Source: Legionella quinlivanii
GTDB taxonomy: Bacteria > Pseudomonadota > Gammaproteobacteria > Legionellales > Legionellaceae
Assembly (NCBI RefSeq): GCF_900461555.1
Contig: NZ_UGOX01000001.1
Span: 943,501-1,007,500 of the forward strand
Reading direction: 5' to 3'
Length of the DNA: 64,000 nucleotides
In this document: positions 19,553 to 28,941 of the stretch, piece after piece
How positions within the stretch are numbered: position 1 is the stretch's first letter
How the letters are laid out: the number at the start of each line of letters is the position of its first letter
Position numbers and translations under genes: made by a program
Notes under the pieces: model-generated
Databases searched by the model: none
Seen by the model: the letters and a program-made list of their open reading frames with translations, nothing else
Told to the model about the DNA's origin: nothing

Positions 19553-20632
19553 ATGTTGACCATTAATTCCGATATCGCAAAAGCAAAGACAATTCCATCC
19601 GAATTTTATACTTCCTCTGAATGGTTTGAACTGGCCAAAGAAAAAATATTTGCCCGCAGCTGGCAGTTTTGTATGGGAATGGAAAGTTTGCAGCTGGAGC
19701 AGCAACTGGTACCATTTACGCTGCTGCCAGGACTTCTGGATGAGCCACTGCTGTTCTCGAAAGATGAGCAGGGTCTTTTGCATTGCCTGAGTAATGTCTG
19801 CACTCATCGAGGGAAAATTTTAATAGAGCAACCCTGCAGCGCTCAGAAAATAAAATGCGCCTATCATGGTCGGCGATTTAATCTCTGTGGAAAATTTTTA
19901 CACATGCCTGAGTTTGAACAGACCCAGGATTTTCCTTCTGAAAAAGATGATTTAACACAAGTTCCTTTCGCTTGCTTTGAGCCATTTATTTTTGCTTCTT
20001 TAAATCCCTTAATTCCCTTTGAAAGCGTCATCGCTGAAATCAGGGATCGATTATTCTGGTTACCTATGGAAAAAATGCGTCTGGATGTGAACCGTTCACG
20101 CGATTATCTGGTGAAGGCAAACTGGGCGCTTTATTGCGAAAATTATCTGGAAGCTTTGCATATTCCATTTGTACATCATTCATTAAGAAAAGCGATTGAT
20201 TGTACCACCTATACTACTGAAGTTTATCGCTATTGTAATTTGCAACTGGCGCTGGCCTCGCAGGGCGAAATCAGTTTTGAATTGCCTGAAAATGCTGTCG
20301 ACTATGGAAAAGAAGTCGCTGCTTATTATTACTGGATTTTTCCAAACACCATGTTGAATTTTTATCCCTGGGGATGCTCTGTAAATGTGGTTAAGCCGAT
20401 TAATCCCGGGTTGAGTAAAGTTTCTTTTTTAACCTACGTTCTGGATGAATCAAAATTAGGATTGGGGGCTGGCGGTGAACTGGATAAAGTGGAGCGAGAA
20501 GACGAGGCGGTGGTCGAATCAGTACAAAAAGGAATCCGCTCGCGTTTTTATGATAGCGGCAGGTTTTCTCCAACCAAGGAGCAGGGTACGCATCATTTCC
20601 AGCAGTTAGTTTGTCAGTTTTTGAATAACTAG
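19553..20632 (+). CDS. Rieske [2Fe-2S] aromatic-ring-hydroxylating oxygenase alpha-subunit-like protein
   Basis: 359 residues. The Rieske domain has C83-x-H85 (NVCTHRG) and C102-x2-H105 (KCAYHG). The catalytic domain carries the mononuclear-iron facial triad region EALHIPFVHH with H203 and H208. The family inserts oxygen into, or demethylates, aromatic or quaternary-amine substrates using a separate reductase; none is adjacent. AAGGA lies about ten bases upstream of the ATG. Thirty-five bases separate it from the permease gene, so an uptake-plus-oxidation pair is a fair inference. Divergent from the giant gene across a 230-base AT-rich gap. Confidence 0.82.
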   Translation: MLTINSDIAKAKTIPSEFYTSSEWFELAKEKIFARSWQFCMGMESLQLEQQLVPFTLLPGLLDEPLLFSKDEQGLLHCLSNVCTHRGKILIEQPCSAQKIKCAYHGRRFNLCGKFLHMPEFEQTQDFPSEKDDLTQVPFACFEPFIFASLNPLIPFESVIAEIRDRLFWLPMEKMRLDVNRSRDYLVKANWALYCENYLEALHIPFVHHSLRKAIDCTTYTTEVYRYCNLQLALASQGEISFELPENAVDYGKEVAAYYYWIFPNTMLNFYPWGCSVNVVKPINPGLSKVSFLTYVLDESKLGLGAGGELDKVEREDEAVVESVQKGIRSRFYDSGRFSPTKEQGTHHFQQLVCQFLNN

Positions 20633-20667
20633 TCAGTTTTTGTTTTTAATTCTAAAAAGGATTTGGA

Positions 20668-22101
20668 ATGAACAATACACAAGAGGGTCATAGTTTACAC
20701 CGTAAACTGAATGCGCGTGTACTTAGTATGATTACTCTGGGCGGCTCAATAGGAACAGGAATTTTTCTGGGAAGCGGTAATGCCTTGTCGCTTGCAGGTC
20801 CCGGCGGAACCTTGTTCGCTTATCTAGTGATAGGATGTATGGTGTATTTTCTGATGACGAGCCTTGGTGAAATGGCGGCTTTTATGCCCACCTCCGGGTC
20901 GTTTTATGTGTATGCAACACGCTTTGTCGATCCTTCGCTGGGTTATGCTCTCGGTTGGAATTACTGGTATAGCTGGGCAGTTTCTATTGCCTCTGAAATA
21001 GCTGCCTCCGCCATCATTATGCAATACTGGTTTCCACAGAGTTCTTCCTTATTATGGTGTTCACTGTTTCTCTCTCTGGTGATTGGTTTCAATGCGATTT
21101 CCAGCAAAGCCTTTGGTGAGGCGGAATACTGGTTTTCTTTTATCAAGATTGCAGTGATCATTTTATTCATTGTTGCAGGCTTAGGCATGATCACCGGGTT
21201 AACAGCCTATGAACCTGTAGGCTTCAAAAACTGGCATATTGGAGATGCCCCTTTTCATGGCGGTATCTTTGGTGTTTTTGCTGCCATCATGGTGGCTGGA
21301 TTTTCTTTTCAGGGCACGGAGTTAATTGGTATTGCCGCTGGAGAGAGCCAGAATCCCGAAAAAAATGTTCCCAAAGCAATTCAATTGATTTTCTGGCGTA
21401 TTCTGCTGTTTTTTATTTTCTCCCTTCTGATTATCAGTTTATTAATTCCTTACACCTCCCCGCAATTGATTGAAAGCAGTGTGTTAATGAGCCCCTTCAC
21501 TCTGGTATTCAAGCATTATGGCTTTGCCGCAAGTTTCATGAATATTGTCATTTTAATAGCCATTTTATCGACGGCAAATTCAGGAATATACGTGGCAAGC
21601 CGTATGTTCTGGTTCCTTGCAAAACAAGGGCATATACCTTCTGTATTCAGCCGGGTTAATCGCAGGGGAGTGCCCATGGCAGCACTAATCGCCACAGCCA
21701 GTGTCGCATTGCTGGCTTTCTTTTCGTCTTTTTTTGGTAATGGACGCGTTTATTTATGGTTACTGAATGCCGGCAGTCTGGCTGGATTTATCGCCTGGAT
21801 GGGAATTGCAGTGAGTCATTATCGTTTCCGAAAGGCTTTTCTGCTAAAAGGCTATGAGCTTAAAAACCTGCCGTACAAGGCCAAGGCCTACCCCTATGCG
21901 CCGTTGCTGGCGTTTATGCTTTGCTTTATTGTAATTGGAGGGCAAAACTATAAAGCGCTTTCTGCTTCACCTGTTGACTGGTACGGCTTGCTGATTTCTT
22001 ACATTGGCTTGCCTCTGTTTATTGGTTTGTGGCTGATCCATAAGTGGTTTAGGAAAACGAAATGGGTAAAGCTTGAAGACTGTTCTTTTGCTTTGGATTA
22101 G
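20668..22101 (+). CDS. APC-superfamily amino-acid permease (LysP-like)
   Basis: 477 residues with twelve predicted membrane segments. The N-terminal consensus SMITLGGSIGTGIFLGSG is that of the amino-acid/polyamine/organocation family, and the C-terminal stretch WLLNAGSLAGFIAWMGIAVSHYRFRKAF closely resembles lysine permease LysP as I remember it. It likely imports an amino acid with protons. AAAAGG precedes the ATG by about nine bases. It is downstream of the Rieske gene, possibly one operon. Substrate not proven. Confidence 0.85.
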   Translation: MNNTQEGHSLHRKLNARVLSMITLGGSIGTGIFLGSGNALSLAGPGGTLFAYLVIGCMVYFLMTSLGEMAAFMPTSGSFYVYATRFVDPSLGYALGWNYWYSWAVSIASEIAASAIIMQYWFPQSSSLLWCSLFLSLVIGFNAISSKAFGEAEYWFSFIKIAVIILFIVAGLGMITGLTAYEPVGFKNWHIGDAPFHGGIFGVFAAIMVAGFSFQGTELIGIAAGESQNPEKNVPKAIQLIFWRILLFFIFSLLIISLLIPYTSPQLIESSVLMSPFTLVFKHYGFAASFMNIVILIAILSTANSGIYVASRMFWFLAKQGHIPSVFSRVNRRGVPMAALIATASVALLAFFSSFFGNGRVYLWLLNAGSLAGFIAWMGIAVSHYRFRKAFLLKGYELKNLPYKAKAYPYAPLLAFMLCFIVIGGQNYKALSASPVDWYGLLISYIGLPLFIGLWLIHKWFRKTKWVKLEDCSFALD

Positions 22102-22150
22102 CATTTTTCTGTGATTAAAGGATAATAGGAGAAAAAGGAAGCGACCCACT

Positions 22151-22750
22151 ATGACTGGAAAATCAGCAGCCAGGATCCTTTGGCAGACTCATTTGCAGCA
22201 GTTAAGCGACATTTGGACTTTTGGCATTGAAAATGATTTTAAACTTTTTTTAAGCCCCCTGTTCATGCGTCTGAAGCTTGGCAGTATTTTTAATCTGCAG
22301 GAGCACTATTATATTCAAGGCTTTATTCGGCTAATCAGATCGCTTCCGGAAACAGCACAGAAGGGCTTTCTCGAAAATATTGCGTTGGATGACTTGCAGT
22401 TGTTTGATATCAATTGGCAGCCGAATGTTATTGTGCTGAGCTATTTGGAAGAACCCAATCTGAACGCGATGGCAGAATATATTGTTCGTTACAAGCAATT
22501 GCTGGCAGATACCAAGTTGTTGCGTGATGAGTTATTCGTCCTGGAGCAGGCTTTGGAATTATCCCCGGATAATTTATTGTATCGTGCGCAATTGAAGCAA
22601 AAAGGGCGTCTGCTCGAAAACCATTTTCAACTGCCCGCGGTTTCAGTGCTGAGCTCCATTCAAAATGCCAAAGGAAGCCCAGTCTTTTCTGTGGTGACTC
22701 CTTTAGCTGAGAGGGTAATGAATACCGATTGTGTTTTAAAACCTGGCTGA
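22151..22750 (+). CDS. Hypothetical protein
   Basis: 199 residues, mostly helical, with no signal peptide or family I recognise. Helices around QYKQLLADTKLLRDELFVLEQALEL (given in part) could form a short coiled coil. It lies 49 bases after the permease gene on the same strand, with GGAAG nine bases before the ATG, so it may end that operon. A tandem-repeat and palindrome block follows directly. Confidence 0.55.
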   Translation: MTGKSAARILWQTHLQQLSDIWTFGIENDFKLFLSPLFMRLKLGSIFNLQEHYYIQGFIRLIRSLPETAQKGFLENIALDDLQLFDINWQPNVIVLSYLEEPNLNAMAEYIVRYKQLLADTKLLRDELFVLEQALELSPDNLLYRAQLKQKGRLLENHFQLPAVSVLSSIQNAKGSPVFSVVTPLAERVMNTDCVLKPG

Positions 22751-22808
22751 GTACATTCACACTTATACCCACGAGGCCACACTGTTGCGTGCTCCCATCG
22801 TGATGCCC

Positions 22809-22917
22809 ACGTGCCCCCACCCTAATGCCTACGTGCTCCACCGTGGTGGCCACGTGCCCCCACCCTGATGCCTACGTGCTCCCACCGTGGTGGCCACGTG
22901 TCCCCACCCTGATGCCT
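22809..22917. repeat. Tandem repeat, ~44-base unit, about 2.5 copies
   Basis: Units begin at 22809 (43 bases), 22852 (44 bases) and 22896 (partial). Each reads ACGTGCCCCCACCCTGATGC followed by CTACGTGCTCCCACCGTGGTGGCC. The unit looks like an expanded half of the nearby palindromic module. G+C is clearly above the surroundings. Upstream sequence from about 22765 is a more decayed copy. I do not believe that the open frames across it are genes. Confidence 0.8.
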
Positions 22918-22948
22918 ACGTGCCCCGATTTATTCGGGGCATCCAGGA
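22915..22948. repeat. CCTACGT-hairpin-ATCCAGG repeat module
   Basis: CCTACG then TGCCCCG-ATTTATT-CGGGGCA then TCCAGG. This matches the module plan of the elements at 10.3, 12.5 and 27.9 kb and directly continues the tandem repeat. Confidence 0.7.
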
Positions 22949-23092
22949 GGAACCTTAAGTTAAGGAATTATCATGGTTGTGCCCTTGACCTAATGGCGCT
23001 TACTTAAAATATTTACCTACGTCACCCGACTTGTTCGGGTGATCCCGCTTACTCAAAGGACGGGAGTGAGGATGCCCCGGACAAGCCGTGGC

Positions 23093-24602
23093 CATATCAT
23101 TACCCATAAGTAAGGAGATTGTTGTTGTATTAAAATTTCCTTACATTTGAGATAATAGAGCCTTTTAACGGCAGTAGCATCCATGGAATGGGTAGAAGAT
23201 GAGCTTGGTTGCGTGAATATAGGTGATGAGCGTTTAAATAAACGAGCAAAAACGATATTAAAAAGATTGGGGGCTAATCCCAGCGCAAGTATTCCTGAAA
23301 GCTGTAAAGGTTGGCAGGAAACAAAGGCAGCATATCGGTTTTTTGAGAATGATTTAGTTACCTCAAAAAAAATTATTAAGCCCCATAGACAAGCGACGCT
23401 TAATCGAATTAAAGGCCATCCGGTAGTCTTATTACTTCAAGACACAACTACGCTGAATTATAGTGGTCAAAAAGAACGAGAAGACCTAGGTCCTCTCCAA
23501 CAAGATAATGTACGGGGTTTATTTCTTCATCCCACTCTTGCGGTGACGCCTAATCGTGATTGTTTAGGGATAATTGACTATGAACAATGGTCACGAAAGC
23601 CATTGGCGCATCGAAGTGTCAAAGAGCGAAAAGCGGAGCGCTGCTCCAAAGCAATCAAGGATAAGGAAAGCTATCGTTGGGTTAGGGGGTATAAGAAAGC
23701 CTCTTGTCTTGCGAAGTTTATGCCTGATACTCAATTTATTTATATAGCGGATAGAGAAGGCGATATTTATGATATTTATCATGAAGCGAATACTGCTTTT
23801 GCAAAAGGCTCTGCAGACTGGGTGATTAGAGCCACATTTGACCGTGCTATTTTAGATGAGAATCACCCTAAAAAAAGCACTAAATTAAAAGCCAGTGTAA
23901 AAGCCTCTACAGGGGTTGGGCAAGTAACGTTTACAACCTCTTCATTTGGGAGTAGAAAAAAACGAGAAGTAACCCAAACTATTTATGCAAAAGAGGTGAC
24001 TTTGCGCCCACCTCGAGAAAAAGCAAAAGAAGGTTTTACTCCCGTACAACTCACTACAATTATTGCTACAGAAACAAATCCTCCACCTGGTGAGAAAGCA
24101 ATCGAATGGACTCTTTTAACAAGTATCCCTATCCCTAATTTAGAAGCTGCTTTGAAAGTAATTCATTGGTACTTGTGTCGTTGGCAGATAGAAATCTTTT
24201 TTAAAATATTGAAAAGTGGATGTACTATTGAAAAATTACAATTAAGTAATAAACAACGATTTGACCCTTGTCTTGCTCTCTATCTCATTGTCGCTTGGCG
24301 TATTTTATTCATGACCATGATTGGACGGGCTTCACCTTCCTTAAGCAGTGAGTGCCTATTTGAAACAATAGAATGGCAAACAGCCTACATTATGATTTAT
24401 GAAAAACCTCCTCCGCATGAGCCACCTACCCTCAAAGAGATGCTGGGAATAATTGCTCAATTGGGCGGTTTCCTCGGACGAAAACATGATGGGGAGCCCG
24501 GCCCTGCGGTAATCTGGAAAGGCTTACGAAATCTTTATAATTGTATTAATGCGCGTGAAGTATTTACACGCGCTTTTGGCCATACTTATGGGTAATGATA
24601 TG
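23093..24602 (+). mobile_element. Complete IS4-family insertion sequence, 1510 bases
   Basis: Terminal inverted repeats are CATATCATTACCCATAAGTA at 23093-23112 and its exact reverse complement at 24583-24602. An 8-base direct target duplication, GCCGTGGC, flanks it at 23085-23092 and 24603-24610. One transposase gene fills the element. Intact ends, duplication and frame mean it is recent and could still be active. It landed inside a palindromic repeat between a hypothetical gene and prmB. Confidence 0.93.
23183..24595 (+). CDS. IS4-family DDE transposase (Tn5/IS50-like group)
   Basis: 470 residues. The N-terminus WVEDELGCVNIGDERLNKRA is the DNA-binding start typical of Tn5-like transposases. 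Catalytic DDE residues lie in LLLQDTTTLNYSG (first Asp), YIADREGDIYD (second Asp) and YLCRWQIEIFFKILK. The last fits the IS4-family Y-(2)-R-(3)-E-(6)-K signature exactly. It cuts and pastes its own element. The frame is intact, and the stop lies inside the right inverted repeat. Confidence 0.93.
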   Translation: MEWVEDELGCVNIGDERLNKRAKTILKRLGANPSASIPESCKGWQETKAAYRFFENDLVTSKKIIKPHRQATLNRIKGHPVVLLLQDTTTLNYSGQKEREDLGPLQQDNVRGLFLHPTLAVTPNRDCLGIIDYEQWSRKPLAHRSVKERKAERCSKAIKDKESYRWVRGYKKASCLAKFMPDTQFIYIADREGDIYDIYHEANTAFAKGSADWVIRATFDRAILDENHPKKSTKLKASVKASTGVGQVTFTTSSFGSRKKREVTQTIYAKEVTLRPPREKAKEGFTPVQLTTIIATETNPPPGEKAIEWTLLTSIPIPNLEAALKVIHWYLCRWQIEIFFKILKSGCTIEKLQLSNKQRFDPCLALYLIVAWRILFMTMIGRASPSLSSECLFETIEWQTAYIMIYEKPPPHEPPTLKEMLGIIAQLGGFLGRKHDGEPGPAVIWKGLRNLYNCINAREVFTRAFGHTYG

Positions 24603-24726
24603 GCCGTGGCACGTAGGCGGGAGTGGGGATCCCTCGAACAAGTTCCACTGGGAATATATTAAGAATAATATCCAGCGCGCCATTTTTTTTGTACAATTTC
24701 AGCTAATCTTTTCCTGGAATTTCTAT

Positions 24727-25644
24727 ATGTCGTATATTCAATCTACCGCCCATTTCGAGACTATTTCCGACTTCTTGCGTTTTGGCTACAGCGAGGCGAA
24801 CAAAGCCGGGCTTTATTATGGCCATGGAACCGATAACGCCTGGGACGAAATATTCTGGCTGGTTACTGCCAGCCTGCACCTTCCGATTTCGGTGGACAGA
24901 CAGCTTTTGTCTGCCCGCCTGACCTCTGCGGAGAAAGAAATGCTGGCTGAGCGCCTGAGCAAGCGTATTATTGAGCGCATACCGGTTGCTTATTTAATCC
25001 AGGAGGCTCTTTTCTGCGGTTTGCCATTTTTTGTAGATGAACGAGTTCTAATTCCACGTTCTCCAATTGCTGAATTAATCAATCACCAGTTTTCACCCTG
25101 GATTGACGCGAATCAGGTGCATCGAGTCCTCGATCTCTGTACTGGCAGCGCCTGCATTGCTATTGCCTGTGGCTATGTATTTCCTGATGCTCAAATTGAT
25201 GCGGTCGATTTGTCGCCTGAAGCTCTGGAAGTTGCAAGAATAAATCGTCAAAAACACGAAATGGAAGAACAGCTGCAACTTATTCAGTCTGATTGCTGGG
25301 AACAAGTACCGGCTGTGCGCTATGACATTATCGTTTCGAATCCGCCTTATGTTGGATCACAGGAAATGGCCACATTGCCCGATGAATATCGCCATGAGCC
25401 GGAAATGGCGCTGGAATGCGAAGACAATGGACTGGTTATTGTTGAAAAAATTATGGCAAATGCCCATCATTACCTGACAGAGCATGGTATTCTGGTGGTT
25501 GAAGTGGGGAATAGCGAAGAGGCTATAATTGAAGCCTATCCTGATTTGGATTTCATATGGCTCGATTTTGAGCATGGGGGGCAAGGTGTTTTCCTGCTGA
25601 CTGCCCAGCAATTAAAATCATATTTTGGAAAACAAGGCGAATGA
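24727..25644 (+). CDS. prmB: Ribosomal protein uL3 N5-glutamine methyltransferase PrmB
   Basis: 305 residues counted from ATG 24727 ([10 protein letters not shown]). Longer in-frame starts reach back into the IS and are rejected. It aligns by eye along its length with E. coli Prm[38 protein letters not shown] motif [12 protein letters not shown], catalytic NPPYV and [10 protein letters not shown]. It methylates a glutamine of ribosomal protein L3 using SAM. It overlaps aroC by four bases (ATGA), so the two are translationally coupled. The IS inserted ~120 bases upstream and may have changed its promoter. Confidence 0.93.
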   Translation: MSYIQSTAHFETISDFLRFGYSEANKAGLYYGHGTDNAWDEIFWLVTASLHLPISVDRQLLSARLTSAEKEMLAERLSKRIIERIPVAYLIQEALFCGLPFFVDERVLIPRSPIAELINHQFSPWIDANQVHRVLDLCTGSACIAIACGYVFPDAQIDAVDLSPEALEVARINRQKHEMEEQLQLIQSDCWEQVPAVRYDIIVSNPPYVGSQEMATLPDEYRHEPEMALECEDNGLVIVEKIMANAHHYLTEHGILVVEVGNSEEAIIEAYPDLDFIWLDFEHGGQGVFLLTAQQLKSYFGKQGE

Positions 25645-26702
25645 GCGGCAATACCTTTGGAACGCTTTTTAAAGTGACGACTTTTGGTGAAAGCCACGGG
25701 CCGGCACTGGGCTGTATCGTGGACGGCTGTCCTCCCGGTTTAATCTTGTCGGAAACGCTGATACAGCCCTTTTTGGATAAGCGAAAACCTGGACAGTCAA
25801 AATACACCACCCAGCGTCGGGAAAGCGATACGGTGCAGATTTTGTCAGGTGTATTTGAAGGAAAAACCACCGGCACGCCCATTGCGCTGGTCATTCACAA
25901 TACTGACCAACGTTCAAGAGATTATAATGAGATCAAGGACTTGTTCCGACCAGGTCATGCTGATTTCACCTATCATTATAAATATGGACACCGCGACTAT
26001 CGCGGAGGCGGCCGTTCATCGGCGAGAGAAACAGTGGCGCGTGTTGCTGCAGGAGCGATCGCGAGACTCTATCTCAAACAGTTTGCCAATATTGATATCA
26101 TCGGTTTTTTACAGCAGATGGGTAAAATTGAATTAGAATTTGTCGATGAAAGCGCTATCGCGCAAAATTCTTTTTTCTGCCCCAATCATCATCAGCCCGA
26201 AGAGCTGGCGAATTATATTGATGATTTACGGCGCCAGGGCGATTCGGTAGGTGCTCGAGTAACCGTTATTGGGAGAAATATTCCTGTGGGTCTTGGCGAT
26301 CCTGTTTTTGATAAACTGGATGCTACCCTGGCCTTTGCAATGATGTCCATTAATGCGGTCAAGGGCGTAGAGATAGGCGCTGGTTTTCAATCAGTCACTC
26401 AGCAAGGCAGCGAACATCGTGATCAAATGTCCAAAGAGGGTTTCTTGACGAATAATGCCGGCGGCATACTGGGAGGAATTTCCACAGGGCAGGAGCTTAA
26501 AGTCAGTATGGCTTTAAAACCCACCTCCAGTATTGTCAAACCTGGACAAACCATTAATACACAGGGTGAAGAAGTGACTGTGGTGACCAAAGGCCGTCAT
26601 GATCCCTGTGTAGGGATTCGTGCGGTTCCAATCGCAGAGGCGATGATGGCTTTGGTCTTAATGGACCATTTTTTGCGGCATCGTGCTCAAAACAGTCAGT
26701 AA
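25641..26702 (+). CDS. aroC: Chorismate synthase
   Basis: 353 residues, the standard length. It has the chorismate-synthase signatures [14 protein letters not shown] near the N-terminus, [24 protein letters not shown] in the middle (quoted in part: [13 protein letters not shown]) and [16 protein letters not shown] near the end. It converts EPSP to chorismate with reduced FMN, the last common step of aromatic amino-acid synthesis. It starts within the end of prmB (prmB-aroC is a common gammaproteobacterial pair) and lies 27 bases before asd. Confidence 0.96.
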   Translation: MSGNTFGTLFKVTTFGESHGPALGCIVDGCPPGLILSETLIQPFLDKRKPGQSKYTTQRRESDTVQILSGVFEGKTTGTPIALVIHNTDQRSRDYNEIKDLFRPGHADFTYHYKYGHRDYRGGGRSSARETVARVAAGAIARLYLKQFANIDIIGFLQQMGKIELEFVDESAIAQNSFFCPNHHQPEELANYIDDLRRQGDSVGARVTVIGRNIPVGLGDPVFDKLDATLAFAMMSINAVKGVEIGAGFQSVTQQGSEHRDQMSKEGFLTNNAGGILGGISTGQELKVSMALKPTSSIVKPGQTINTQGEEVTVVTKGRHDPCVGIRAVPIAEAMMALVLMDHFLRHRAQNSQ

Positions 26703-26729
26703 TAATCGATACAATTAACGGGGTAACTT

Positions 26730-27752
26730 ATGAGCAGGCGATTAAATATAGCAGTTGTAGGCGCCACAGGGGCTGTCGGTGAAACTTTATTAACTGTACT
26801 GGAAGAACGTGATTTTCCAGTGGACAATCTTTATCCCTTAGCCAGCGAGCGCTCTATCGGAAAAACAGTAGAATTTAATGGTCAAACCTTTGATGTTCTT
26901 GATTTGGCACATTTTAATTTCAATGATGTGGACATTGCTTTATTTTCCGCGGGCGGGAGTGTTTCCAAACAATATGCACCCATTGCAGCGGAAGCCGGCT
27001 GCATTGTCATCGATAACACCTCCTGCTTTCGTTACGAAGACGATATTCCTTTGGTCGTTCCTGAAGTAAATCCAGAGCGCATCAGGGATTACCAGAATCG
27101 AAACATTATCGCCAACCCCAATTGCTCTACTATTCAGATGGTTGTCGCCCTAAAACCTTTACATGATGCAGTGGGCATTTCGCGCATTAACGTGGCAACT
27201 TATCAGGCTGTCTCCGGAACCGGAAAAAAAGCGGTCACCGAACTGATTAATCAGGTGGGTGAGTTACTTAACGGCCGTCCACCCAAAAGTTCAGTCTATC
27301 CCCAGCAAATCGCTTTTAATGTGCTGCCGCATATTGATGAATTTCAGGATAATGGTTACACCAGAGAAGAGATGAAAATGGTTTGGGAAACCAAAAAAAT
27401 CATGGAAGATGATAGCATTCTCGTCAATCCTACAACCGTACGGGTTCCTGTTTTATATGGCCATTCAGAGGCAATCCATCTCGAACTCAAAGCGCCCCTA
27501 TCGGTAGAAAAAGCAAGAGAATTACTGAAAAAAGCCCCTGGGGTGGTTCTGGTCGATGATCCGGCAAAGCTTAAATACCCGACACCAATAACCCATGCGA
27601 TTGGTCATGATGAAGTATTTGTGGGCCGCATCAGACAGGATATCACTCATCCCAATGGGCTTAATATGTGGGTGGTTGCTGATAATATCCGAAAAGGTGC
27701 TGCAAGCAATGCGGTTCAGATTGCTGAAATTCTGCAAAGAGAGTATTTGTAA
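26730..27752 (+). CDS. asd: Aspartate-semialdehyde dehydrogenase
   Basis: 340 residues. NADP-binding VVGATGAVGETLL is at residues 9-21. Nucleophile C132 lies in NPNCSTIQM, the FSAGGSVS loop is present, and the catalytic-site GH...VFVGRIRQD lies near the end. It reduces aspartyl phosphate to the semialdehyde for lysine, threonine, methionine and diaminopimelate synthesis. It belongs to the prmB-aroC-asd run, with GGGGTAA about five bases before the ATG. Confidence 0.96.
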   Translation: MSRRLNIAVVGATGAVGETLLTVLEERDFPVDNLYPLASERSIGKTVEFNGQTFDVLDLAHFNFNDVDIALFSAGGSVSKQYAPIAAEAGCIVIDNTSCFRYEDDIPLVVPEVNPERIRDYQNRNIIANPNCSTIQMVVALKPLHDAVGISRINVATYQAVSGTGKKAVTELINQVGELLNGRPPKSSVYPQQIAFNVLPHIDEFQDNGYTREEMKMVWETKKIMEDDSILVNPTTVRVPVLYGHSEAIHLELKAPLSVEKARELLKKAPGVVLVDDPAKLKYPTPITHAIGHDEVFVGRIRQDITHPNGLNMWVVADNIRKGAASNAVQIAEILQREYL

Positions 27753-27836
27753 TCGAAAAGGCTTGAAATTGAAAAAATAGGCCCAAATATAAACAAATGG
27801 GAGTTTAGGCATAGATATCTATCCATCACTCCTATG

Positions 27837-28013
27837 CCCTGAGAGGTGGTCACAAAATTTAAATATACTATAAGAGCCTACGTACCCCGCTTTATGCGGG
27901 GTATCCAAAAAGGGTAGTGAGTTCTAAAATGCTTTTGCCAATCAGACGCATTGCCTGGATACCCCGCATAAAGCGGGGTACGTAGGGATTTAACATTATA
28001 ATTATAAATCAAT
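27837..28013. repeat. Dispersed palindromic element, copy 2 (inverted relative to copy 1)
   Basis: The reverse complement matches 10297-10494 along nearly its whole length, including both TACCCCGCTTTATGCGGGGTA hairpins, the spacer TGCGTCTGATTGGCAAA and the flanks ATTGATTTATAATTATAATG and CTCTCAGGG. A degenerate module (ACAAGCCAAGGGACGTAGG) follows near 28046-28068. These make up most of the 469-base gap 27753-28221. Confidence 0.88.
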
Positions 28014-28162
28014 GTGTTATATTCCAATTTTGTTACCATCTCTCAGGGACAAGCCAAGGGACGTAGGTGTACACACTCGAGGAGCTTGGGTGCTGAGAGC
28101 TGACTGCGTTTTTAGAGATGTGTATATACCAATGTATGGAGAGGTGGTACTTTTTAAAAAAG

Positions 28163-28191
28163 TTTAATAGCAGGTTTGAATAACCTATACT
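28163..28191 (+). promoter_or_regulatory. Candidate sigma-70-type promoter
   Basis: TATACT (5/6 to the -10 consensus) at 28186-28191, with a poor -35 (TTTAAT, 3/6) 17 bases upstream. It lies 30 bases before the ATG at 28222. Weak evidence. Confidence 0.28.
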
Positions 28192-28221
28192 TTTATTAGT
28201 TTCTTAATGTAGGCCACGAAA

Positions 28222-28941
28222 ATGTCATTGCTCAAGAGGCGGACAAAACAACCAAAAGATTTTGTAATCACCCAGCATCCCCGGGATCAAACAATGAATG
28301 CCGGGTACAGAGCCACATTTTCGGCTGTGGCGCAATCGGAGTCGGCCGCTGTTTTTGTTCAATGGCAAATCAGCAGAGATCAGGGGAAAAGCTGGCTTAA
28401 TATTCATAATGCCAATCACAATACCTACACTACAGAGCGGCTAACCCCGACTGCAAGCGGTAATCTTTATCGTGCAGTGTTTTCTGACGGAAAAAAATTA
28501 GCATTGGCCTCTGATGCTGCCCGATTGACGGTGATTGATGTATTGAACCGCGGCAGGACGAGGGGGCTGCCAGGTGTCGATATTCCTGATCGCTTCGATC
28601 AAAGTTCTTATCTGGTTGATGAAAACCGTTCCATTGAGCGCAAACGGCGTTTACTCGAACAGGATGGACACCGCAGGCTGGCGAGAGTTCATGCACGCGA
28701 ACACAATGACGAGGAAGTGAACAGAAGCCCGGAAGGTGAGCTGCAGAACTCAATCATGCAGCATCCGCTATTGGCTGATCAGCGCTATGATGGCTATGAT
28801 CCAAATGTTAACCCTGAACCGTCGCTGAATTCGGAGGCGCGCCGGGAATTTGATAATGAAAAGCGTAAACAGGAACAGGAAAAACAATTGCGATTGGGTA
28901 ATATGCCCAAGTTCACCGCACCAAGACCGAGTCCTAATTAA
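28222..28941 (+). CDS. Ig-like domain protein with disordered C-terminus
   Basis: 239 residues. Residues ~13-105 read as an immunoglobulin-like beta sandwich: QHPRDQTMNAGYRATFSAVA ... VQWQISRDQGKSW ... GNLYRAVFSD. This is the pattern of Ig/PKD-like repeats in adhesins. The remaining ~130 residues are charged and low-complexity (NEKRKQEQEKQ) and probably disordered. No signal peptide. Its stop overlaps the ATG of the ankyrin gene (TAATG), so the two are translationally coupled and may function together. No function assigned. Confidence 0.62.
   Translation: MSLLKRRTKQPKDFVITQHPRDQTMNAGYRATFSAVAQSESAAVFVQWQISRDQGKSWLNIHNANHNTYTTERLTPTASGNLYRAVFSDGKKLALASDAARLTVIDVLNRGRTRGLPGVDIPDRFDQSSYLVDENRSIERKRRLLEQDGHRRLARVHAREHNDEEVNRSPEGELQNSIMQHPLLADQRYDGYDPNVNPEPSLNSEARREFDNEKRKQEQEKQLRLGNMPKFTAPRPSPN

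Larger units (their letters stand above)
22987..24642. repeat. Palindromic repeat element interrupted by the IS4-family insertion
   Basis: Left part: GACCTAATGGCGCTTACTTAA (end-matching the 12.5-kb element), then CCTACGTCACCCGACTTGTTCGGGTGATCCC, given here in description as a CCTACGT arm with a CACCCGA/TCGGGTG hairpin. The second arm GGATGCCCCGGACAAGCC runs into the target duplication at 23085-23092, and resumes after the IS as GTGGCACGTAGG at 24606. Without the IS the two arms would pair. Confidence 0.72.

Noticed and set aside
22428..22853. 141-residue minus-strand frame over the hypothetical gene and tandem repeat
   Set aside because: Partly made of repeat sequence and low-quality composition.
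22809..22948. CRISPR-like array
   Set aside because: Units differ in length (43/44), there are no distinct spacers and no cas genes; it is a simple tandem repeat.
24595..24726. Longer prmB start reading back to the IS right end
   Set aside because: The N-terminal residues before ATG 24727 have no PrmB similarity and are read through the inverted repeat.
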